A stretch of DNA of 64,000 nucleotides from an uncultured Acidobacteriota bacterium (GTDB lineage: Bacteria > Acidobacteriota > Terriglobia > Bryobacterales > Bryobacteraceae). The notes below the pieces were generated by a model. That model was not told the DNA's origin. It was given only the letters and a program-made list of their open reading frames with translations, and searched no databases. Made by a program: the position numbers and the translations under genes. The DNA is taken from NCBI GenBank assembly GCA_902825945.1, contig CADECY010000026.1, positions 1 through 64,000 on the forward strand, given 5' to 3'. Numbering within the stretch: position 1 is the stretch's first letter; every line of letters begins with the position of its first letter. Below, one piece after another: positions 45,411-54,626 of this stretch.

Positions 45411-46748
45411 ATGTTGGAGAGATTGAGGCTGTTCCTCACGTTTCGGGACAGCCGGTTCGAGGACCTGACCGCGGCGAACTACAAGTGTGTCGTGTATCGC
45501 GACATGAGCGCGGGGCTTGTTACGGCGATGACGGCGATTCCGATGGCGATGGGCTTCGCCATGGCGATGGGATTGCGCCCCGAACAGGGCATCATCGCGG
45601 GCGCGATGGCATGCCTGATCGGGCGAACCTTCGGCGGCTCGAAGTATCAGGTTTACGGGCCAACCGCGGCGTTCATTCCGGTGATCTTCGCCCTCATGCA
45701 GAAGTACGACCACGGGTTTCTCGTGGCGGTGTCGGTGGCGGCAGGTCTTCTGTTATGTGTGTTCGGACTCCTCGGCATGGGACAGATTGCCAAGATGGTG
45801 CCCAATTCGATTGTCGTGGGATTCACGGTGGGTATCGGCATCACGATCGCGGCCACGAATCTCTATGACGTGCTCGGGATCCAGGCAGCGGGCGGACCCA
45901 ACCTCGTGAGCAAGCTGGCGGGAGTCGCCGAACACGCCGGAGAGGCGAGCGGGTACGCCATCGTGATCGGGCTGATGACCTTCGCACTGACGAAGCTCCT
46001 TCTCCGGCTGTCCATCTACATTCCGGCTCCGCTCATCGCGGTGGGAACCGCGTCGATTCTGGCGGGTACAGTGTGGGCCGGTGAGGGGCTGACTTTGGTC
46101 AGCACCAGGTACGGGAACATCCCGACAAATTTCTTCCAGTTCACGCCGCCTTCTCTTCCCGAGATGACGCCGAAGGTTTGGTTGGACTTCACCTACTTCA
46201 CCGTGGCGATCGCATTCGTCTCGGGAGTGGAGAGCCTCCTCTGCTCGTCGATGGCCGACCGCTTGGCGGGCAACACGAAGACGCCGTTCAACCCCGACAA
46301 GGAATTCTGGGGGCAGGGTTTGGTTCAGATCATCACGCCGCTCCTCAACGGATTCCCATGCACCGGCGCGCTGGCACGAACCGCCACCAGCATTCGCGCG
46401 GGCGCGGTAACGCCGCTCGCCGGCTACTTCAAGTTCGCGTTCAAACTCGGCATGGCCGTGTTCCTGGCAAGCTGGCTCGAGTCTGTTCCAATGGCCTGCA
46501 TCGGAGGCGTCATGCTCTGGGTGGCGAGCAACATGATCAATGTCCGCGAAATGAGGCACGTCATGGCGACGGGCCGGTTCCATGCGGGGCTCATGTCGTA
46601 CACGGCCATCATGGTGCCCGTAACTGACTTCCTTACGGGCGTGCTTTCGGCCTTGGTGATCTACTTCGTGCTCCGTCCGTTCCTCGAGACCAACTTGGAA
46701 CCCTTGCCGCAAAACGCTCCAGCCAGGGAAAAGGCGATCGCCGCCTAA
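45411..46748 (+). CDS. SulP-family anion transporter lacking STAS domain
   Basis: 445 aa from ATG 45411, with GAGGT five bases upstream; an earlier ATG at 45387 has no such site. About 12-14 transmembrane helices of the SLC26/SulP fold: YRDMSAGLVTAMTAIPMAMGF with the family IPxAMG region, QVYGPTAAFIPV for the anion-binding helix 3, and GFPCTGALARTATSIRAGA for helix 10. The usual C-terminal STAS domain is absent: the protein stops soon after the last helix. Substrate could be sulfate, bicarbonate or dicarboxylate. Six bases before the next gene. Confidence 0.88.
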   Translation: MLERLRLFLTFRDSRFEDLTAANYKCVVYRDMSAGLVTAMTAIPMAMGFAMAMGLRPEQGIIAGAMACLIGRTFGGSKYQVYGPTAAFIPVIFALMQKYDHGFLVAVSVAAGLLLCVFGLLGMGQIAKMVPNSIVVGFTVGIGITIAATNLYDVLGIQAAGGPNLVSKLAGVAEHAGEASGYAIVIGLMTFALTKLLLRLSIYIPAPLIAVGTASILAGTVWAGEGLTLVSTRYGNIPTNFFQFTPPSLPEMTPKVWLDFTYFTVAIAFVSGVESLLCSSMADRLAGNTKTPFNPDKEFWGQGLVQIITPLLNGFPCTGALARTATSIRAGAVTPLAGYFKFAFKLGMAVFLASWLESVPMACIGGVMLWVASNMINVREMRHVMATGRFHAGLMSYTAIMVPVTDFLTGVLSALVIYFVLRPFLETNLEPLPQNAPAREKAIAA

Positions 46749-46754
46749 TCGCGC

Positions 46755-47555
46755 ATGTTCAAACGCATTGTGGTGGCATCGGGCGGCGATCCGGAAGGCG
46801 GGTTGTACGATTCCGCGTCGCGGCTAAGTTTGCCCGGCGGGGAGATCCACCGGTTTCACGTCAACTCCACGAGGTTCGGAGATACGCTGGATGCGTTGCT
46901 TCGTCACGTCGCGGCGACGGAGGCGGACCTGGTGGCCGTGGGCGCCAGAAGCCACCTGATGGCCCGCCGCGTGGCGATGATGGCACCCTGTTCGACCCTG
47001 ATGGTCCCGGCCGGGAGTTCGCTGGAACTGCATCGGATCCTGGTTCCGGTGGACTTCTCGGAGACCGCAGCGGAGGCGGTTCGCGAGGCGACGCGGATCG
47101 CTCGGTTCCATGGGAGTTCCGTCACTGTCGTCGCGGTCGAAACGGACGATGACGAGGCATGGCTCGACTGGCGTGAGGACCCCGGCCGTTCCAGGAAGGC
47201 GTTGGCTGAATTCGTGGTCAAGCACGCTGGACAGGATCACTATTTCGACTTGGTGGTGGAACCGGCGCACGGCTTCGACGCGGACGCCTTGCAGGCGGGT
47301 GGAAATGTCGAGGGACTGGGAACCGCCGCGGCGGTAGTGGCCGTAGCCAAGCGGCTGGGGTCGACCTTCATCGTCGCGGGAACGCGCGGGCGGACACGCG
47401 CGGCAACCGTGCTGCTTGGGTCGGTGGTGGAGCGAGTCGTTCAACTTTCACCGGTTCCCGTGCTCGCCGTTCGCCGCGCGGGCGAACGCCTGGGACTCGT
47501 GCAGGCGCTGGCCGAACGGATCCGGGACAGTGATCGCCCGCTGGTGGCGGGATGA
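46755..47555 (+). CDS. Universal stress protein (one and a half USP domains)
   Basis: 266 aa. The N-terminal about 90 residues form a shortened USP domain (starts FKRIVVASGG, keeps VAVGARSHL and STLMVPAGS). The second domain from about residue 95 is complete: HRILVPVDFSETAAEAVREA and the ATP-binding end GTRGRTRAATVLLGSVVERV. USP proteins fused or linked to transporters are common sensors of energy state. Same operon as the SulP gene, so it may take the regulatory role of the missing STAS domain; inference only. Confidence 0.85.
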   Translation: MFKRIVVASGGDPEGGLYDSASRLSLPGGEIHRFHVNSTRFGDTLDALLRHVAATEADLVAVGARSHLMARRVAMMAPCSTLMVPAGSSLELHRILVPVDFSETAAEAVREATRIARFHGSSVTVVAVETDDDEAWLDWREDPGRSRKALAEFVVKHAGQDHYFDLVVEPAHGFDADALQAGGNVEGLGTAAAVVAVAKRLGSTFIVAGTRGRTRAATVLLGSVVERVVQLSPVPVLAVRRAGERLGLVQALAERIRDSDRPLVAG

Positions 47556-47592
47556 GTAAGACGCGCCGAACAGGGGCGCCTGGAGGTAAGTC

Positions 47593-47856
47593 ATGGAAAA
47601 GAGATATGGGCTCGATTGCATCCAGTATCTGACGGATATCGTGGGAGGCGCGGGGACCGCGAAGCTCGGGCCGCAAGCAGTTCCCCTGGAGGAACGGATC
47701 TGGGAACTCCGCGGCAGGATTGCGCGCGCCGCACGGGAACTCCGCAATCTGGAGGCCGAGTTGCGCGAGATGGAAGCGCTGGACACTCGAGCACCTGGAC
47801 ACGCCGAAGGCATTTTCCGCCGCTTTGTTCGGAGATTCCGGGCGCAAGAAGGTTAA
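47593..47856 (+). CDS. Small coiled-coil protein of unknown function
   Basis: 87 aa. A strong ribosome binding site GGAGGTAAGT lies just before the ATG. The middle (about 32-68) is an amphipathic heptad helix, ERIWELRGRIARAARELRNL and on, with charged termini. No family recognised. It follows the universal stress protein gene by 37 bases and ends the rightward transport unit, so it may be a small regulator or an adaptor of SulP/USP. The ribosome binding site and normal codon pattern support it as a real gene. Confidence 0.6.
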   Translation: MEKRYGLDCIQYLTDIVGGAGTAKLGPQAVPLEERIWELRGRIARAARELRNLEAELREMEALDTRAPGHAEGIFRRFVRRFRAQEG

Positions 47857-47902
47857 TTGACCAAAGCAGCGCGGCTCGTGTCTATCAGGCGGAATCGGAG
47901 GG

Positions 47903-48751
47903 CTACCGCCCCGCTGCGGCCATGTCCTTGTGCAGACGTGCGGCCTGCGCATTGAGCGTCTGCAACTGGCGCAGATCCTCTTCGGCAAGCATGATCGCGT
48001 TCTGGATCCGCGATAGGTCCGTGCCCGGCGAAGGTAGCCCCGTCTCGCGTGGGCTGTTCATCCGCACCGCGAGCGTCCGGTACATGTCGGTTACCTCGCG
48101 ATACCGCCGCAGCACGTTGTTCAGGTAGACTTCGCGGCGCCGCGAGATCTCTTCGATCTCGCCGGAGGCTTTGGCCAGCCTGGTGACTTGCTTGGACGCG
48201 TCTTCGACTTTCTTCTGCAACTCGCGATTGGTCGAGTCGATGCGGACCATTCGATCATTCCGTCCCTTGACTTCGGCTTCCAGCGCGGCGGAAACCCGGT
48301 TGGCTGTCTCGAGACGGTCTTCGAATTCACGGCGTGCATCGGCGAGCTTTTGTTGTTCCTGGTTCATCGCGGCGATCTTCGCCTCGGCTTCGTGCAGGCG
48401 GTGCTCCAGTTCTTCCAGCGACTTTCGCGCTTCGGCCAAGCGGGCCTGCTTTTCGTCGAGGAGCTTCACCAACTCGTTCCGCGTCGTGGTGTCCTCGATT
48501 ACGACCGGCTTTTCGGGGCTCTTCGTCCGTTTGGGCGAAACCGTCTCGTACTCCCACTGCTCTTCCGGTGCGCGCTTGGCGGACTCGATCGCCTGCGCGA
48601 GCTTCGCTTTCAGGTCCGTCTCGGAAGCACGCAGGCGCGCAGCCTCGGCCTCGGCGGCGCCCGCCCGCGCCGAATCACGTCTCCACAGCAACGAAGCGGC
48701 TAAAGCCGCCACGGCAAGAACAGCAGCCACGATACGCATGGAGAACCTCAT
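47903..48751 (-). CDS. Membrane-anchored coiled-coil protein
   Basis: 282 aa. A single N-terminal membrane anchor (IVAAVLAVAALAASLLW) is followed by an almost continuous coiled coil (about 28-235: RASETDLKAKLAQAIESA and LLDEKQARLAEARKSLEELE, and so on) and a short C-terminal helix. No enzymatic motif. It should project from the inner membrane into the periplasm. It overlaps the VWA-like gene by four bases and is the last gene of the barrel operon. A role as a periplasm-spanning tether is inferred from shape. Confidence 0.72.
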   Translation of the reverse strand: MRFSMRIVAAVLAVAALAASLLWRRDSARAGAAEAEAARLRASETDLKAKLAQAIESAKRAPEEQWEYETVSPKRTKSPEKPVVIEDTTTRNELVKLLDEKQARLAEARKSLEELEHRLHEAEAKIAAMNQEQQKLADARREFEDRLETANRVSAALEAEVKGRNDRMVRIDSTNRELQKKVEDASKQVTRLAKASGEIEEISRRREVYLNNVLRRYREVTDMYRTLAVRMNSPRETGLPSPGTDLSRIQNAIMLAEEDLRQLQTLNAQAARLHKDMAAAGR

Positions 48752-49659
48752 TTCCGCGGCGAGATGCGCTGGCGATAGCGCAGTGTCTGGCCCTCGGCCG
48801 ACAGTTCGATGTCGACCTGTTTCGCCTTCGTGGGACCGAGTTGGATCTCGGCGCTCTGTAGAGCCGTGATGGTGGCAATCGTGTTCGCGATCGCTTCCGG
48901 AATCTCCCCTACCGAGCGGCAGAAGACGGCTGAGCCGGCCGAAGCGTGGGCGATTTCGAGCAGGCCCGCCTGATAGGCTTCGTTCAATCGATCGTTCTGA
49001 TAGTTCAGGTGAACGATGAACAGAGGCGTTTGGCGAGGGGCGAGACGCACGGAGAGCTGGGAGAGCTTCTCCTTCACGATGCCCTCGGGGAAGCGCCGGC
49101 TCATGTCGCGCGAGTCGCCGGAGTTGACCACCGGGTTGGTGTAATCTTCGCGATAGTTCGAAATGGTCGAATCGGAGACGTAGAGGATTGCAGTGCGGAC
49201 ATTGGCCTTGGCGAGCATCGAATCGCCGATTTGAGTGGCGGTTTCAACAGTATCGAGCAGGCCCGCGCGTCCGCTGATGTTCAGGCCCTCGATCGCCTCC
49301 CTGACCTTGGCGCGATCAGGACCCGGGTCCGCCAGGACCCGCAATCCGTCCTGTGCGCGCATCAGGCCGATGTACACGTTGACGGGCAGCTTCTCGAGCG
49401 CGGCCACCAGTGCCTCACGCGCCGGATCGACCTGCGCCAAATCACCCGCGAGGTCGAGCACCACCAGCAGCACCATGTCATGTTCGGGTCCGCGGGTGCG
49501 CAGAACTTTCACGGGAGCTCCCGCGGCCTTCGCGCTCAGTTTGGCGGTGGTCTCGCCCGCCGTCACCCAGAACGGAATACTCACCGCCTGCGGACCCGTG
49601 GTAGGCGAAGCGGCCCATGCCGCGCTGGCGATGGCGAGGATGCTGGCGAAGAAGCGCAT
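48748..49659 (-). CDS. Exported VWA-like protein with degenerate MIDAS
   Basis: 303 aa. A signal peptide (FFASILAIASAAWA) is followed by an acidobacterial VWFA-related domain (about 55-260): MVLLVVLDLAGDLAQVD, AILYVSDSTISNY and TPLFIVHLNYQ. The metal-ion-dependent adhesion motif DxSxS is changed to DLAGD, so the two serines are missing and metal binding is doubtful. The tail (IQLGPTKAKQVDIELSA) is a beta domain. Located between the plugless barrel (one base gap) and the coiled-coil gene (four-base overlap). Confidence 0.78.
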   Translation of the reverse strand: MRFFASILAIASAAWAASPTTGPQAVSIPFWVTAGETTAKLSAKAAGAPVKVLRTRGPEHDMVLLVVLDLAGDLAQVDPAREALVAALEKLPVNVYIGLMRAQDGLRVLADPGPDRAKVREAIEGLNISGRAGLLDTVETATQIGDSMLAKANVRTAILYVSDSTISNYREDYTNPVVNSGDSRDMSRRFPEGIVKEKLSQLSVRLAPRQTPLFIVHLNYQNDRLNEAYQAGLLEIAHASAGSAVFCRSVGEIPEAIANTIATITALQSAEIQLGPTKAKQVDIELSAEGQTLRYRQRISPRK

Positions 49660-49660
49660 A

Positions 49661-52468
49661 TCAGAAATTCACCCGCAGGCCGAGCTGAATCACGCGCCCG
49701 CCGCGCGATCCGATGATCTTGCCCGCATTTACATTTGGAGCACTCGGAGGGCCAATCATCGTGTCGGGCTCGGTCCAATCGGCATGGTTGACGAAGTTGA
49801 GGCCAACGGCGCTCAGTTCCATACTCTTTTCCTGGGTCAACGGAATCCGCTTGATCAGCGACAGGTCGTGATTCTGGTTCCGAGGCATTCGCAGGTGAGG
49901 ATGTGTTCGAGAAGCGTTGCCGGTGGTGAAATCATCCGGCTGGGCGAAAGCCGCCGGGTTGAACCACATCTCGGGACTGGGGCTCTCGACCCTCGGATTC
50001 GCGCCGGGAACGGTGTTGACGTTGAGCGCCTCGACCAGTCCGCCGGTATTGTTGAAAGCCGGACGCAAAGCGACCGGTTCGCCGCTCGCCACAGTCGTCT
50101 GTCCACTGATCGACCATCCGTTCGTCACAAATCGCGCCCATTGCACCGGCCCCGGCAGGAAGCGATTGACGCCGCCTGGGAGTTCGTAATTATAGGACAG
50201 CGAAAAGCGGTGCGGATTGTTGCTCGAGGTGAGCGACCACTCGTTGCGCCGGTTGAAGTAGTCCTGAATGCCGTACGGACCCGAGTAGTTGTCCATTTGT
50301 TTGGAGAACTCGTAGTAGGCCGAAACCGTGAGCCCCGCGCTCGCGCGTTTTTCCAGGCGCAGGTAGCCGGCGTCGCGCTGGTAGCGTCCCTCGGGCCAGG
50401 AGCTGTAGACGTCGAACTTCTGATACTGCGGATAGGGACGGAGCGAGCGGTTGAAGTTTTCGTCGTTGAGCCGGTCACGATAGACGAGGTTGTCGAGGTG
50501 GATCGCGTTCGGGTTGGAGCCGGAATTACTCAAGAACATGTTGCGGCCTTCGGAGTGCCCGAACCCCGTGGTCAGTACGGCGGAGCCCGGCAGCTCATGC
50601 TCGATCGAAAGAGAGAACGACTGATAGGTGGGCTGCTTGCCCGTAGGCTCGATCAGATCCGCGACCGTGAAGTTGGCGCTGTCGGGCCGCGTGTCCGGAA
50701 AGGTTCGCGACGATGGCGGGAAGCCTTCTTGCAGCCGGAACGCGGGTGATAGCTGCGGATTCAGCGAGACCCAGGTTGGACTGCCGTTGAACGCCTGCGT
50801 TCCCCATTGGCCGAGATAAACCGGCGTCGCCGAATAGGAGCGTGAGTAGCCGGCCCGCGCCACTGTCTGGGTTCGTCCGAGAACGTTCCAGGAGAGGCTC
50901 GCGCTCGGTTCGGCCCGGAACTGGATCGGCTGGAAGGAGCGTCCGAAACCGCCTTGTCCGGCGATCGCCATCGCGCCCGGCCGGCCATTCACCGGATTGA
51001 TCACACGATCCGAGACGGTGGATTGGCGATCGTAGCGTTCGACGCGCGGCGTGGCGCCATCGAGGTTCAACGCAAGGCTGAGCGTCAACCCCTTGCGCAC
51101 ATCCCATTGGTCACGGAACCCGATCAATCCGCGCGAACGGCGGAAGTATGACGGCGAAACCACGACACTGCGCTCGGCCACTTCGATGCCACCGAGCAGG
51201 AAACTGGCGAACGGATGGCCGGTGTTGATGATACCCGGCAGGCTGGTGTAGCCGGCGCCGAAGCGGAAGCTCCCGCTCGGATACTGCGGCCAGAAGGTGT
51301 TGATCTGTTCGCGAATTCCCTGCACCACGGCACGCAGCCGGTGCTCCTTCCATCGGGTGGAAAAGCCGTCGGTCACGATGTAGGTGTTGCGAACGTTCTT
51401 CGACTGCGGGTATGATTGGCCCATTCCGAGATAGCTGTTGTTGAAGCGATAAAACGGAAACGCCTGCCCGCTCGCATCGAGGTTCGGCTTGTTCTCCGAT
51501 TGATCGGTGGAGACGTCGATCGTGAGCGTGTTGATGTTGCGGGCCGAGGCCGTAAACACGTGTTCGGCCGTGACCCGCCGCGAGCGGCGGTCACGCGGGA
51601 CAGAGCCCGGATTGGCGATCGAGTTGAACCAAAGGGCCGCGCCGTCGGACCCGTTCGAGTAATTCAGACCCACTCCCACACGATGCTGATCGTTCACCGT
51701 GTGATCGACGCGCGATACGATCCCATCGGCGCGATTCGGCTCCGGTGCCGAGATGAAGAAGTTGTTGCGGAAGAACGGACCCGCGTCCGAGTTCGGAGCC
51801 GGGTAATGTTGGAGCGCGTCTTGCGCCACGCGATCAAGCCGCGACGCGGGGATCCGGTTTCCCGGGAACTGGGCTCTGTTGTACTGGAGATTGTCGGTGG
51901 AAACCGGTGCGCCCGCGCGGAAGTCCGGGTTGGGCGACGTCGAGAGAGGATCGAAGACGGGCAAAGGATCGCCTGCTTGATCGACCACGTGTCCCCAATC
52001 ACCCGTACGCTCCCCCATCGTGGGAATCGTGCGCAGGTAGGTTCGATTCACCTTCTCGCGCATCCCCTCGTATGTCAGCGAGAAATGTGTGTTCTGTCCG
52101 CCTTCGTACAGCTTCGGAATCCACACGGGACCGGTGAGATTGAACCCGAACTGATTGCGCCGCAGCACGCCCTTCTCGCCGTCCCGCTGACGGATCTCAT
52201 GAGCCGTCGCATCGAAGAAATCGTTGCGGATGTTTTCGAATACGCGGCCATGCCACCCACTCCGGTTCTGGCGGGAAGCCTTCACGGGAGAATCGGGACG
52301 AATTCCGAGCGTCTGGGTTTGTACCCGGAATTCGTCGATGGCTTTTTGGATCTCCGTTCGAGGGGGTGCCGCCGGACGTTGTTGAGGTTTGGGCGGCGAA
52401 GGAGCGCGTTGTGCCCATGCCGCGAATGCCCACACCGCAAACGCGGCGGCCGCGTTCGCAGTTCTCAT
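49661..52468 (-). CDS. Oar-like outer-membrane beta-barrel without plug domain
   Basis: 935 aa. A signal peptide (AAAAFAVWAFAAWA) runs into a proline-rich linker (PSPPKPQQRPAAPPR). Sequence then aligns with the last plug strand and barrel of the Oar-like receptors: DEFRVQTQTLG corresponds to EEFKIETNAYS, and LRRNQFGFNLTGPVWIP to the barrel entry. The CarboxypepD_reg domain and the plug with LPLNGR, found in the three other receptors here, are absent. The barrel ends in LGLRVNF with terminal Phe. Without a plug it cannot be an ordinary TonB-gated receptor. Gene order and spacing (15 bases after the oxidoreductase, one base before VWA) show an operon. Confidence 0.8.
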   Translation of the reverse strand: MRTANAAAAFAVWAFAAWAQRAPSPPKPQQRPAAPPRTEIQKAIDEFRVQTQTLGIRPDSPVKASRQNRSGWHGRVFENIRNDFFDATAHEIRQRDGEKGVLRRNQFGFNLTGPVWIPKLYEGGQNTHFSLTYEGMREKVNRTYLRTIPTMGERTGDWGHVVDQAGDPLPVFDPLSTSPNPDFRAGAPVSTDNLQYNRAQFPGNRIPASRLDRVAQDALQHYPAPNSDAGPFFRNNFFISAPEPNRADGIVSRVDHTVNDQHRVGVGLNYSNGSDGAALWFNSIANPGSVPRDRRSRRVTAEHVFTASARNINTLTIDVSTDQSENKPNLDASGQAFPFYRFNNSYLGMGQSYPQSKNVRNTYIVTDGFSTRWKEHRLRAVVQGIREQINTFWPQYPSGSFRFGAGYTSLPGIINTGHPFASFLLGGIEVAERSVVVSPSYFRRSRGLIGFRDQWDVRKGLTLSLALNLDGATPRVERYDRQSTVSDRVINPVNGRPGAMAIAGQGGFGRSFQPIQFRAEPSASLSWNVLGRTQTVARAGYSRSYSATPVYLGQWGTQAFNGSPTWVSLNPQLSPAFRLQEGFPPSSRTFPDTRPDSANFTVADLIEPTGKQPTYQSFSLSIEHELPGSAVLTTGFGHSEGRNMFLSNSGSNPNAIHLDNLVYRDRLNDENFNRSLRPYPQYQKFDVYSSWPEGRYQRDAGYLRLEKRASAGLTVSAYYEFSKQMDNYSGPYGIQDYFNRRNEWSLTSSNNPHRFSLSYNYELPGGVNRFLPGPVQWARFVTNGWSISGQTTVASGEPVALRPAFNNTGGLVEALNVNTVPGANPRVESPSPEMWFNPAAFAQPDDFTTGNASRTHPHLRMPRNQNHDLSLIKRIPLTQEKSMELSAVGLNFVNHADWTEPDTMIGPPSAPNVNAGKIIGSRGGRVIQLGLRVNF

Positions 52469-52483
52469 ACTTCCAGGATATCG

Positions 52484-53656
52484 TCAGGACGCCCGATAAG
52501 TCGCGGGGTCGAGCTTCATCTTTCGGCCATTCACCATTGCCAGATTCGCCAGATGCGGACCCGACACCGCCTGCGCGGCGATTTCGACGGTGCAGTTGGG
52601 ATCCTGGCGCGACTTGATGCAGTCGAGGAAATTCTGCACGTGCGTTTCCACCGGCACCGGCGCTTGCTCCTCATGAACCGGCTCGGCGTTCTTCTTCCAC
52701 GGCTCGGCGTAGATCTTGTAGCCGGCGTCGTCGAGGATCAGCGTGCCCTTGTCGCCCATGAAGGTGATCGACCAGCCGTTCTGGAACGAGTTCGAATAGT
52801 CGAGCGTCCAGGTGACCATGAAGCTGTCGTATTCGTAGACGGCGCTGAAGACGTCGGGATGTTCGGCGCCCTCCATCTTCGCCACGTAGCCTTGGCAAAC
52901 CGCCGACTTCGGCGCGCCCGAGTTCATGAACCACTGCACGACATCCATGAGGTGGGTGCCCTGATCGGTCATGTTGCCGCCCGCGTAATCCCAGAAGTAG
53001 CGCCAGCGGCGGAAGCGCATCGGCTCGAGTTCGCGCTTGGGCGCCGAGCCGAGGAAACGATTCCAGTCGAGCTGTCCGGGAAGAGGCGAGTTGTCGAGCT
53101 TGGCGGCGATGTTCCAGTGCCATTGGGGCTTGACGAGCGTCACGCGGCCGAGCACACCGTCGTCGACCAGCTTCTTCGCCTTGTAGATCGCGGGCGCGCT
53201 GCGGCGCTGCATGCCGATCTGGACCACTTGCTTGTGAGCCCGCACGGTTTCGATCATTTGCGCGCTTTCCTCGAGACTCTTCGAGAGCGGCTTTTCGAGA
53301 TAGGCGTCCTTCTTCGCGGCCAACGCGGCGCGAAGCATGGGGAAGTGTTGATGATCGGGCGAGGCGATCAGGACGGCGTCGAGGCTCTTTTCCTTGTCGA
53401 GCAGTTCGGCGAAGTCGCGATAGGTTCGCGCATCGGGCGAGTCCTTCTTCGCCATTTCGAGATGCGGTTCATAGACATCGCAGAGCGCGGCGCACTGCGC
53501 GCCCAGCTTGCCGAAAGTTCTGGAAACCGATCGGCCACGGCCACCAGCGGCGATCAGGGCGTATGAAATGCGGTCGTTGGCACCGAATGCCGATTGTGGG
53601 ATGAACATCGGCGCCGATCCGAGCGCGGTAAGAAAAGTACGGCGGGTGGATTCCAC
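52484..53656 (-). CDS. Gfo/Idh/MocA family oxidoreductase with Tat leader
   Basis: 390 aa from GTG 53656, chosen because AAAGGAG lies at correct spacing and because it opens a twin-arginine leader (TRRTFLTALGSAP). The dinucleotide fold has AAGGRGRS in place of GxGxxG, and the conserved EKPLS (YLEKPLSKSLEES) supplies the catalytic-site lysine. WDYAGGNMTDQGTHLMD is the second-domain signature with the active His. Exported members of this family are frequent in Acidobacteria and Planctomycetes and act on sugar derivatives. First gene of the barrel unit. Confidence 0.88.
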   Translation of the reverse strand: MESTRRTFLTALGSAPMFIPQSAFGANDRISYALIAAGGRGRSVSRTFGKLGAQCAALCDVYEPHLEMAKKDSPDARTYRDFAELLDKEKSLDAVLIASPDHQHFPMLRAALAAKKDAYLEKPLSKSLEESAQMIETVRAHKQVVQIGMQRRSAPAIYKAKKLVDDGVLGRVTLVKPQWHWNIAAKLDNSPLPGQLDWNRFLGSAPKRELEPMRFRRWRYFWDYAGGNMTDQGTHLMDVVQWFMNSGAPKSAVCQGYVAKMEGAEHPDVFSAVYEYDSFMVTWTLDYSNSFQNGWSITFMGDKGTLILDDAGYKIYAEPWKKNAEPVHEEQAPVPVETHVQNFLDCIKSRQDPNCTVEIAAQAVSGPHLANLAMVNGRKMKLDPATYRAS

Positions 53657-53891
53657 GGGGACTCCTTTCGATCGGGACGGCAAGAGCCCTCCCGCCAGTA
53701 TTATACGCCCAATTTCGGACAACGGGCACCCGGTTTAATCGGTTCACCGAGCCTGAGTCCGGTTCCACTCGCCGTACGCTCGCGGACGGCCGGAAATGGT
53801 TCGATGCCTGCTGTTGACACTGACGCGCTCCCGTCCTATGCTCTGAAGGGCTATTAGCCCAACCTGATTGACTGTGAAAAAGGAAATCGAA

Positions 53892-54224
53892 ATGCCTGAC
53901 GCCAAACCTGATTACGTAGAAGACGTCAAGAAGTACACCGCTACCGTGGACGCAGCCGCGGTCGCGGGCATCGTGAAGCATCTGGGGATCGCGCTCCGCT
54001 CGAAGGATTCTTCCCTGGTCGCGACTAGCGATAAGGAAGAGTTGGCCCGCGTGCGCGACGGCTTCATGAAGAAGAAGCTCGGACTCACCGCCAGCGACAC
54101 CGAGCTCGATGCCGCGTTGAAAGACGTGGCCAAACAGATGGCAAAGACCCGCGAAAAGAGCCGCGTGACATTCTGCTATCTGATCGCCGAGAAATTCGGC
54201 AAGCTCGGAACCTTCAAGAAGTAG
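53892..54224 (+). CDS. DUF2853 family protein
   Basis: 110 aa from ATG 53892, with AAAGGA upstream; an earlier start at 53868 would overlap that site. Sequence matches the DUF2853 pattern: YVEDVKKYTATVDAAAVAGI, RSKDSSLVATSDKEELARV, FMKKKLGL and SRVTFCYLIAEKFGKL. Small, helical and cytoplasmic; no known function. Stands alone between two divergent or separate units. Confidence 0.85.
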   Translation: MPDAKPDYVEDVKKYTATVDAAAVAGIVKHLGIALRSKDSSLVATSDKEELARVRDGFMKKKLGLTASDTELDAALKDVAKQMAKTREKSRVTFCYLIAEKFGKLGTFKK

Positions 54225-54626
54225 ACACCACTTCTAGCGGTGATGGCTCGCCACCGCCGCGATGACAAGGGCCCGGAGGGCGCGGCTCGGTGAATCGGAA
54301 CCAGACTTGTTGAGAGTCTGGAATCTTTTCACCTGCCGCGTCCTCCGCGCATGTTCGGCCAAACCACCGGATCGATCCAGGGCCCCCTTCGGAGCTCCAC
54401 TCCCCCATGGTTCCCCGCCGCGACTGGACATTTCCGAAAATGTTCCAAACATTTCCCTAAAGATCTGTTCGAAACATCCGATCCATGTAGTGTAGGTGCT
54501 GGGCCGCTCCGCGCCCATGACGTCGCCCCCTCAGGCATTCAGAAAACTACGCTTTCCAATGATCGATGACATGTGACGCCGATCCCGCGGGATTTGCGAC
54601 CGCGCCGGTCGAGATATGATGCGGAC
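54225..54626. other. Intergenic region without a gene
   Basis: No convincing coding potential or RNA gene. It contains the hairpin at 54301-54329 and, at 54436-54456, an imperfect inverted repeat GAAAATGTT-CCA-AACATTTCC in a patch that is visibly richer in A and T than the surroundings. Confidence 0.4.
54301..54329 (+). terminator. Possible terminator after DUF2853
   Basis: A perfect 7-bp stem CCAGACT / AGTCTGG with loop TGTTGAG, followed by AATCTTTT. The stem is short and lies 77 bases after the stop codon, so it is only a candidate. Confidence 0.45.
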
